64,000 nucleotides of DNA from NCBI GenBank assembly GCA_035578905.1, contig JAQJVL010000748.1:124001-188000 (forward strand), written 5' to 3'. Under the pieces are notes generated by a model. That model was not told the DNA's origin. It saw only the letters and a program-made list of their open reading frames with translations, and ran no database searches. This DNA is from Stictocephala bisonia (Eukaryota > Arthropoda > Insecta > Hemiptera > Membracidae). How positions within the stretch are numbered: the stretch's first letter is position 1; each line of letters begins with the position of its first letter. Both the position numbers and the translations under genes were made by a program. Positions 50,641 through 61,000 of this stretch are shown one piece after another.

Positions 50641-51196
50641 TAACTTGCTCCACTCACTCACCAATAAACATTCTACTCATATCCTACATGCTTGCTTACC
50701 TTACTTAATCAATGTCTCTCACATTCATTTCTCTCTCATAAATTTCTAGTGCAGTATATATTTTTTCAAAAACATGCAGTAAAAATATTCTATGGAAATA
50801 TCGTAGACATACCATAGTAAACAGTTCAAATTTTCTCAACTAACAAGTTAAATATTAAAAATAAATTATTTTATTAATTTTAAACCCTTGCCTGTATAAG
50901 GTGTACTTTTACAAAGTTACTACAGGCAAAAATGTGCCACTGACAAGAGTATGTTTTATGCACTTGCACAGTTTTATTTTGTTTTTCTAAGGAGATATCG
51001 CATGATTTTTATATAGTTTTAGCTGATCAATGAATTGTTTCTGTATTAAAATTGGTTTGAACTAGTTTAAAATATACTGCCCACTAAATAACGGCATTGT
51101 CTAGGGGCAGGCATACAGAGTGGCAATTAAGTATTCGGACGACAAGTGATATCACAATTAAATTGGCATATCGTTACTGGTAATAGTATGCTACTT

Positions 51197-51480
51197 TTTT
51201 ATTTATTTTTTATTTATTCATAAGACGCTGATCGTCAAGATATGGGCGAATATGGATTTCGAATGAGTGTGATGAGTGTAGATGAGCGAATGTAGTCATT
51301 GTTACAAACTAAGGCCGACTATTCCTTAGAAAGTGTCATTAATTAATAGCCCAATGACAAATGAACAGCCCGTGATTATCAGCTGATCCTTCTCAAAATG
51401 TATTGACTCTGATTGGGATCAAACTGAGAACCTTTAGCACACGAAGCTGGGATTGAACCAACTACGCTACCGACCAATTG
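51197..51480 (-). repeat. tRNA-derived SINE, copy 5 (full length)
   Basis: Nearly identical to 27311-27594, with the tRNA-like head (minus-strand TTGGTCGGTAGCGTAGTTGG) at the right end. It lies inside the left arm of the mariner relic, so it inserted later. Confidence 0.85.
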
Positions 51481-51779
51481 CTGTGTGCATGGCAATCAGA
51501 TGTCACCTTTGGGGGATGGTCCGTTAGGAGTAATAAGAAAATCTTATTACAGCCTAACGTACAGCCTAAATCTTAAAATGACAGCCTATGTTGAGTAGTA
51601 CATCATTTTAAAGGTCTAGTTGAACTGAAAACAATGCTGCAAACCAGACTTCAATAGGTTGATCCAATCGGAGGTAATTGCTGTTTAAGTTTTAAAATGT
51701 TTAATACATTGTACCTACGAATAACAGAAAGTTACAAGTCGAAGGGAATACTTACTGGACTCCTTTCAAATTAGATATT

Positions 51780-52140
51780 CAAAAAGTTCCCTGTTGGCCA
51801 TGTGGCAATGTGCGAAACCGGTTATAAAAGCTAGCTATTGCTTTTGCTATGTATTCTTGAGGAACAGCTTATGATATCCTGTGGTTAAGATCATTCAGAT
51901 CTGTAGGCTGTTTCATAAACTTTGTCTTTGAGGTAGCCCCATAAAAATTAGTCTAGCGGATCAGGAAAACGAGTAGGCCACTCAGTCGCTCCACGTCTTC
52001 CAATCCACCGGTGAGGGAATACTGTATCTAAGTAATGCCTCATTTGAACACCATAGTGTGATGGTGCTCCATCTTGCTGGAAAAACATGTTTGGAAGTCA
52101 GCGTCCAGACTTGCTTGTAGAGCAGGAACTAACTCATTTT
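51780..52140 (-). pseudogene. mariner/Tc1-type DDE transposase fragment
   Basis: Minus strand reads FFQQDGAPSHYGVQMRHYLD, then HRWIGRRGATEWPTRFPDPL and WGYLKDKVYETA. QQDGAP.H and SPDL.P.D.F.WG are the second aspartate and third acidic motifs of IS630/mariner transposases, here decayed (RFPDPLD with a stop after). Nothing functional is expected. Confidence 0.8.
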
Positions 52141-53625
52141 GGAGCATATCTTGATACTTGTTGGCATTTAAAGTTCCCTTCAATTATTCCCCAGTAAGTA
52201 TTCCCATCAACTTGTAACTTTCTGTTATTCCTAAGTACAATGTATTAAGCATTTTAAAACTTTGAACGGCAATTACTTCTGACTGGATCAACTTTTGAAG
52301 TCTGGTTTGCGGCATTGTTTTCAGTTCAACTTAATCTTTAAAATGATGTACAATTCAACATAGGCTGTCATTAAAGATTTTCTTCTTACTCCTAACGGCC
52401 TGTCCTCTAAAGGTGATATCTGATCACCATGTACACAGAAAAGTAGCTTACTATTACCAGGAAGGATATGCCAAGTTTAGCTGTGATATCTCTTGTCGTT
52501 TAGAAGTTATAAAGTCGTCTTAAGACTTAACTATCACCCTGTCTGTACACATCTCGCATCCTTATCTTTTTTCAGAGGTGTGCTCTGCCATTTGACTTTG
52601 CATCTCTGCAGCAACGCTATTTGCGAATCCATATTTTTTCGTTATTTATTGACCAAGAGTTGTGTATGAGGTGTCATTTTAAATGTTATCATATTGCGGA
52701 TTGGGGTTGCTTTAAAAATGTTGAATACATCCGCCTAGTTTTGAAAAATAGATGAAAATAAAAACTTCAAACTAAATATTTTTGATATTTTTTTCTATAA
52801 AACTCATTAGGAATTCGGACAGCAATTCCAACGCACAATTTTATTCTAGGTCAAATGCAAGTTGTTTGGAAAAAATCTGCATAAAAATAACTACTTAATT
52901 TTGATATGTATTTTAATAACAGTTTTCTTATGGGGTTAAAACCAAAATGGCACACTCTCAACTAATTTAGCTCTACTGGATCCTGTTGTAGTATATCTTA
53001 GTTTTATGGTTTTAATTCAGTTTTACTAACTTAGCCTATATAATGTATTATCTTAATTTCTTTTAGAAAATTAAAAAAAATAGGTTGTATACTGAATTTA
53101 TAAACATTTTTTGATTTTATCAACTACAATAAATATATTTTAAAATATTTTTTAAATCATCTTAATTTTGCTTCTGTATACTTGTTAAATAATATTATTT
53201 AAGAAAATCAGCAAAAGTAATTTCTTCTTTTGGCAGTTAAGTGGTTAAGAATGGTTTTTTGCTATAGTGACCAAAACCATGTCTTAGTTTATAATGCAAG
53301 TGATTGATTGATATAATATTGACAACATGACTACATTCAAAGTGGTTGTAGACTATCAGTAATAAGGACTCTCTAGAGGCTGATTAATTTATACGAATCA
53401 TTAAGCAGTAAAAATGGAATTTCAAGCAAATAAAAAAAGGTAAGACTGTTATCTTAAAACTTAATTAGTAATAAGGTAGGTTTAAAGTTAAATGTGTGTT
53501 TTATGCTGGACATTACTGTTAAAAGGTGACATGAATGTAAGACATAATTAATGAAACAAAATTAATTAATCAAAATGAATTCTAATTAATGATGTTTAAG
53601 GCATGAACATGATTTACATGTTTAA

Positions 53626-54794
53626 CCCATTGGCCTAGTTACTATCAGCTGTTTTGCAAGGCCCTCTAGTAGCATTTAAAAAGCACAAATGCAGAGTTTC
53701 GCTAAAAACCAAATAACTTTTTAATTAAAGCTTTATTTTACCTCTAGTTTTTAATTTTCTGTTTATAACTAATTTGTCTACAATAAATGTATAAATATAC
53801 TAAAATTTAAAAATAAATTCAATTGCAGTTTTTAATGTTTTTTTTACATAAAAAAACCAAAATTTCAAAGTATATAAAATTTTTTATATGAAAATATGTG
53901 TTTTGGTGAAACATTGCTATTTCATATGAAAGACTATTTATTTGTTTACATAGAAAATATTTTATTTTGTAAATTGGATGTCTATTAAAAATTTTACAGA
54001 TTTTCTCTCAAAAGTTCACATTTTAAGTTTATTGTGGAAATGCCAATAACCTGACCTAACTTACAAAGATCCTGAATATTAGATTCATCATGAAATAGCC
54101 CTAATTGAATAGAAATACTTTCACTGTCACTTTCCGCCCCGCTAGCTCTCTGCACTTCATTTTCGTCCGACAACTGTTTATCTCTGAAACCTTCGTCATT
54201 TTCACTCACAAAGTCAGCATCTTCATAATTACTATCAAGTAACATACGTTCCACCTCAGAGGATCTTGTATCTTTCCACATTTTATTGTAAAAATCAAAC
54301 AAACACACTATTCATCACTAACTAAACGAGCAACAAAACACTTTCGGGAGTTTAGCCAAAACAAACTGACTAGACTACTAGTTTTTGACACTTTCTTCGC
54401 ATTTACAAAATGTAAACAAACATAGATTACCAACATAGAAAAACAAAATACTCTTATATTAGATCTTTTACAAATTAGTTTATATCAACAACAAAATATA
54501 ATAAAAAAAATCTAAGTAAGCGGCTATAAAGTTGCCCATTTCACCATTGTAAAATATAGAAATGAACTGTGGATTCTGCTTCGTAAATAAATAATTTTAA
54601 TATAAATAATTGTCATTATTGTCATAGAAATGAGTTAAACAGGATTCCCCTGCCATCTCTCGGCGAAATACGGAACTACGTCAACTTAGGAGAAGATTAG
54701 AGTACGATTGTAATTCACTACGGAACAGTCTCGTATCCCTATGTGGCCCGGATCACGGCGCTACGAGACAGTCTCGTATGTCTAGGCCAATGGG
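53626..54794 (-). mobile_element. TTAA-flanked piggyBac derivative, 1169 bp
   Basis: CCCATTGGCCTAG and CTAGGCCAATGGG are perfect inverted ends, each beside TTAA (53622-53625, 54795-54798). Near the right end TACGAGACAGTCTCGTA forms a hairpin and AACAGTCTCGTATCCC is a further copy. It carries one minus-strand frame (54308-53994). Confidence 0.88.
53994..54308 (-). pseudogene. piggyBac transposase N-terminal remnant
   Basis: A 104-codon frame with SSEVERMLLDSNYEDADFVS and an acidic stretch SENDEGFRDKQLSDENEVQR, the composition and position of the acidic piggyBac N-terminus. No catalytic domain follows. Confidence 0.6.
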
Positions 54795-54952
54795 TTAATC
54801 ATGTATTTAATTGCAGACAAGTAAAACTTGACATAAAGATAATGCTTATCTGGTAATGTAGTGCACTACCAGATACTGCACAGTACCATTCTCAGACCAA
54901 AGGAGTTAACAAAGAAATGACAATCTGACCATAGGACAATGTTTTGACTTGC

Positions 54953-55013
54953 CTGTATAAAATCCACACATGTACCAGGACATCAGCATTGAATTGAGAG
55001 CTTCGTCATCCAG
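54953..55013 (-). CDS. SMN: SMN YG-box exon
   Basis: Acceptor CTTTCAG, then LDDEALNSMLMSWYMCGFYT plus the first base of a glycine codon. The donor is ACAG/GCAAGT, a GC-type donor with otherwise perfect consensus. SWYM.G(F/Y).TG is the SMN oligomerisation box. Confidence 0.9.
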
Positions 55014-58000
55014 CTGAAAGTAGGAAAGAGCATTTATTATTGTTACTAAGATATTATTTATTTATTTATTTATTTATAAGACGCTGATCGTCAAGATATG
55101 GGCAAATATGGATTTCGAATGAGTGTGATGAGTGTAGATGAGCGAATGTAGTCATTGTTACAAACCAAGGCCGACTATTCCTTAGAAAGTGTCATTAATT
55201 AATAGCTAAATGACAAATGAAGAGCCAGTGATTATCAGCTGATCCTTCTCAAAATGTATTGACTCTAACTATATAATTACAAAGGACGTACATAGTACAG
55301 AAAAACTGTTCTAAATTGACACTATTCAATCTATGTTTATGTAGAATTTCTTGAATTCAGATAACATATGACAATAACAGTATTAAACGACCATGGCACT
55401 TATCAAGTTATATTTAGATCAAATGTAAGATTAATTTACCAATAAACTGACATATAGGACGCAATCTAAACAAATTGAGTTTAAGTAGTAAAATAGTTTG
55501 CTGCTGGTTTCAATAGCATTATATATTATTATGAATACATACATAATATTAGTTACGAATAGTAGGTCCAGTACTTTGAGTAACAATAAACCATAGCAGG
55601 ACGTTGTGTCTGGGCTAAACTTAGATAAAGGTAGATAAACAAAAATACAAAAACCTAATGTTTGAACCTTTATCTTTTCCTTCTTTAATATTTCAGTTGA
55701 TTTTAAATGCACTGGGTAGAGAAATGAAGATTTTGTTTTGACTGATTCTAATACTGCAATATAAAATTATGTACTTAACAACTGCTTTTTGAAAATTGAC
55801 TATAAAAAATCACCAAAAATACTCACAGGGCTTCCACTTTCTCCAACTGTTATTGGAGGAGGTGGTGGTGGAGGGGGAAAGAAATGTTGATCGGAGAGAG
55901 GACGTCGGAAAGTCCTATACTTCTTTTGATCCATTGTACTCTGGCAAGCACCTTTATCTGGAAGTGGTATTTTTTTATGATTATTATTCCAACGGTCTTG
56001 TGAATCGCAAAAGCCACTACACTCTTCTTCATCTAGCACCTCCTGGAAGCAGTCAAAATAATCTGTAGAGTAAGTCTTTGGCAGTGTAGTAATACGCTGT
56101 AATACTGTGGGATAAAAAAAATCATACATTTACTCATACTAACATATATACAAATGATATTTTAATCAGAAACATAATTCAAACATTGTGAGTTTTTTTA
56201 ACATTGATCAAACCCACCAGTGTACAAAGTATTTTTCTCAATAACTGGTAGACAAGATTAAACAGTCCTTACTTGACCAAATTAATAATGATGGTTTTCA
56301 ATTAATTTGCATTTAGACTAATCAAAGTAAATTTACATAATAATGATGGTGGGGCTAGGCCTAGGATTTCAGTAAAAAGTTAAAGAAAAACTGTGCCTAA
56401 ATTAAATAATTACCTTCGTCAATCAGCTCATAAGTTCGTAACAAATGTTACGGCCGTTTCGACATCAAAGTGCCATCTTCAGACATTGAAGTTCAGCCAT
56501 AAGGCATCGTTAAAATATAAAATAAAAAACTGACACAAACAACACACACATTACGAAAACAAATTTTACTAAACAGGCCTGTTCCGAGACACACAAACTG
56601 GAGTCAGCTACTTGCTCGAGTGCGTGAAATGTGTGTCTCGGAACAGGCCTGTTTAGTAAAATTTGTTTTCGTAATGTGTGTGTTGTTTGTGTCAGTTTTT
56701 TATTTTATATTTTAACGACGCCTTATGGCTGAACTTCAATGTCTGAAGATGGCACTTTGATGTCGAAACGGCCGTAACATTTGTTACAAACTTATGAGCT
56801 GATTGACGAAGGTAATTATTTAATTTAGTCTTATAAGCAGCTCAGGGGCTAGAAAATATGGATTTTAATAAAAACTGTGCATCTAATATACTGGAGACAA
56901 GCCCAAATTAGATAGATATTTGAAATATTTAAAGGTCATTGACCCCTACTTCACCAACTACAGTACATAGCCTGTAAATTAAAAAAAATTGGAGAATCAT
57001 TTAAAATACCCTAAAATTGAGAGGAATGTAAATAAGTAAATGAATACTCAAAAGAGAAGAAAACATCAAAATCAGAAGAAAAATAAAGAGGAAAGGAAAA
57101 CATTAATAATCTACATTAACCCATTAAAGCCCAAAACTTTTTTTCCTAAAAAAACTTTATCCACTATGAAAAATCAATTATTAATTATCTATTTTACACC
57201 AATATGACAAAAAAATATTCATTTTTAAACATATTGGTACTTTTTTCACATGGGTCGTTAACGACCCGTTGGGACTAAGGCTGTAGTAAAACACAATAAA
57301 GTTTCTACAGTAGGAACTTTATTTACAAACACATTTCAAACATATGTTTACTAAACAAATGATTAGTTTTTGTGGAAATCTGCAAAACAGGTATCGTGTA
57401 GTGGGACCTCACATCGTTTGCAGGCTTTTACAGTTTTATTTTTACATAAAACACACCTTCTTCTACTTTGGCCTGTTACTATAAGGTGACCTCCATGGTC
57501 ACTACGGAGTGGGTTTGAAGCCCTCTTCAATGCTCTTGTTGCTTTAGGAGCACGTCCATATTTTTGAAGTAAAGCCTGGACCACACTTCTTCGGAAACTA
57601 AGACTGTCCGAGGTAACTCCTTGAGAGCGAGCCAAAAACCAAGAGTTGCTCATCACAACATCAAAAAGCCAGAGGACGATTGGGATATACCACCGTTAAC
57701 CACGAACGCCTATTCTGTAATTTGATATGTTATTGTCCATTAGATCGACACCTCCCATATTCCTATTGTAATGCGCAATAAGAGATGGCTGAGGAATTGA
57801 AACTTTCTTCCTCTCTTTCATAGAGTACCTCTTAGCTTCACCAAGAGGCACCACACCATGCTCATTTGACATTAGTGTGACAACACTGTTGTCTTTCCAG
57901 GCGACAGCTACTATGTTGTCTGACTTGTCAATGTAACTTTCGAATGCCCCTCTTTCACGAATAGACATCATTTTCTTGTCAGGTAGAGGGCATTTCTCTG

Positions 58001-61000
58001 TTCGGTTTGCCCGAACGGTACCTGCAGCAGTCATTCCCAATCTTCCAAGCTCAGCTAACAGCTTGGGGCTTGTAAAGAAATTATCAATATAAAAACTAAA
58101 TCTAAAACCAGGAAATTTTTGTACTAAGACATTACAAAAATCAAGCACAACTCTTTCCCCTAACCCAAACTGTTGTGTGACTGCTTCTGTGCCTTTACGG
58201 CCCTGGTAAACATCTGTTTGAATACAATATCCATTTCGGGCAGCTAAAACCCAGGCTTTATAACCAAATCTAATTGGTTTGCCTCGAATATATTGTTTGC
58301 AAGAGTGTCTCCCGAAATATGGGATCATTGACTCATCAACAGACAATCTATGTTCTGCAGGAGCAAAGTGAAGGAAAAGTAAGTTTAGTTTATCTAAAAC
58401 TGGTCGTATTTTGGCCATTTTATCTCCAACTTCTGTGTCTTCATTATTACAGAAATGTAAAAATCTCAGGATTTCATCAAATCTATTCCTTCGCATCGAG
58501 TTAGAAACAAGCGTATTATGAACATCGTCACTGTTTTCCCAAAACATACGTTTTCTAGGCAAGGGAACGTATCCTGTCAAGAACAAAATTCCTAAAAAAG
58601 TATAAAAATCTGGAATGTCTAGCTCAAACTTAGGAAAGTTCTTTTGTACTGCATAAACAACAGAAAATTTGACAATGTCTTCAACCAAATCTTCAGGCAT
58701 GAAACATTGGAAGAACTCTAATGGATGAGATTCATCTGACAATGACAAAACAGGTGGTCCCATTTCACATTGAAGGCCTACCTCTCTTCTGAAGTCTAAG
58801 TCGCCTTTTTCCCAGTTTTGAACGGGATTCATCTTTTTTTGGGTGCAGGCTTTCCACTGCTTATTCCCCCTTTTTTAGATTTAGGCGCAACATGTGTGGC
58901 GTTCAAAACAGGTTTCCTCTTTACAGCTTTAGAATGTGTAGCTATTTGTAAATTATTGGTTCTTACCTCCGTGTCGTCATGGCGTGTGTCACCAACATCA
59001 CCATATTGATCACCTGGTGTATTTTCATCGTTGTCAATTCCTTTGAATCGAATCTCTGCCTCTGCTTGGAGCTGACGACAGCACACTCTATCTGGGTCAT
59101 TAAAATCTTCCTCTCCAGATTCTTCGTCTGTAATATTGTGAGGGTCGTCATTGTCAGGAGGACATATATAGATATCAGCCGCAGTGTATTCTGACGCAGG
59201 GTCTTCTAAGGCTTCTAAGATCTCAGCTAACGTAAGCGGTGTGTCGGTCCTGAAAATAATACAAAAGTTATAAATAAATGTTTTGTATTGAATAAGCAGA
59301 TAACAGAAACATAAATAATGTATTATGGATATTGTGTATAATGTATTTAAAATATTTATTTCAACTTACGCCAGGGATTTTACTTTTAAAACTTGAAAAA
59401 AGGTTTGAATGCTAGGTTTCAGGTTACACTAAGGGCTTGGTCCCAATGGGTCGTTTACGACCCACTAATAGTTTGTCATATAATAGTAAAAAGTTGTTAA
59501 GTTTCATGAATCTTACTAATAAATATTTTGTTTACTACATATATTTGTAACAATATTCACTGATTGGATCTATTTTAAAAGTACATGGTATGTATAAAAC
59601 TAACCTGTGGACTGGAGCAGACATGATGTGTTGTGTAGCTCTCAACCTACCAGACTGCCATTGGTAGTAGGGGTGGGGGAAGAGGCCCCAAATCTTTTTT
59701 CAGATCAGTTGTCTAGTACACTCTCAGACAAAAGCATCACAGATGGAATACTACACTCTACTACAAAATTATTCACACATGTTTAGATGGGTCGAAAACG
59801 ACCCGTTGGGCTTTAATGGGTTAATAGTACAGAGAAGAGCTCAAAGTTATCGACATTTGAAATTGATAGGCAAATAATTTTACTTAATTTTCAAAACATA
59901 CCATCAATCATTTACCATAATTTTTTACAAAATTTTTACTAAGAATCATTTATGAAATTCTACCAATTTACATAAATCAATCATTAAAAAATTTGAGAAT
60001 TTAATATTTTTAAATGGGTTTATATGAGATACTAGCTTTGCATGTTGAGAGCTATGCTTCCAAACCGGTGATTTGTGCTTATTTAAAGACTTAATTTAGA
60101 TAAAATAATTAAGTCCAACAATAAGCGTGACCTGCGTGAAAACCTTGGCACAAAGTCAATCACAATTATTACGCAGTTAATTATAATCAGTATAAGAGAT
60201 ATTTTTATTTTGTTACCTACCTGTAAGGCAGCCTGATCATGCATTGCTATCGTAACCTGCATGTCTATGGCACGTTTTCCCAGTGATGGTTTAAGATCAC
60301 TGAGTGACACAATTTCTTGGTTATTATAACCTGAAAAAGTTAATGAATGTGAAAAATATTTTCATAATCAAAAATAAATTAATTTCAGTTTATACACAGT
60401 ACTGAATACCTGAATAGTATGTTTTAAATAGCAATGTATTTTGCTAAAAGTTGATTTCAATAAATTAGATAAATGTGTTAGTTATTCAATAAATGTGTTA
60501 GTTATTATCTTCAATGGGGGGAGGGGGGGGGGGGGGTAACAATAGTTAGTGTTTCCCAATCTATGTACAAAGTAAAATACAATCATTTGAGGTAAAAACT
60601 ATGGATATAAGTGAACATTATCAATTGGTATACATTTATTTGTATAGACATATACAGTATTAATTATGTTGATGGTAATTTATCAACATATTACCTAAGG
60701 TGACAGGAACTTGGACATGATGTTATTTGTCCGTAACAAATGACTGCAATCTAGACTAAACTGACCTTTCTGTGTCCATAAGAGCTAGACATTATTTTGT
60801 TATGCAACATTCTTTTCGTCTATTCTTCTAAATATGCAAATTTGACTTTAATAAATCTTAACATGAGTATTTAATGACTGCAGAACAAGTCAGAAAAACT
60901 CAATGAATTTTCAAATAAAGAATTCTCCAATATCTCACTGCGGGTTTAGATGTCAAGATAATTTATTTCTCATACACGCAACTGTTACTTATTTATTGAA

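Larger units (their letters stand above)
51140..52820 (-). mobile_element. degenerate mariner-like element with long terminal inverted repeats
   Basis: Long arms pair 51500-51740 with 52200-52420 (for example GTTTTAAAATG, ACATTGTAC, ATAACAGAAAGTTACAAG) and continue outward from 51150 (GACGACAAGTGATATCAC) to about 52495. The terminal ATTCGGAC occurs at 51151 and 52811. The left arm is split by a SINE (51197-51480). Between the arms on the minus strand are mariner/Tc1 catalytic remnants. Confidence 0.6.

Noticed and set aside
50875..50905. TATACAG/GCAAGGG on the minus strand as the final SMN exon
   Set aside because: It would give a glycine but lacks the tyrosines expected after it; resemblance to the GC donor sequence is likely chance.
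51170..51195. Candidate last SMN exon (minus strand ending YYYQ and stop)
   Set aside because: It would make the split codon alanine rather than the conserved glycine, and the sequence belongs to the arm of a mariner relic whose mirror copy exists at 52450.
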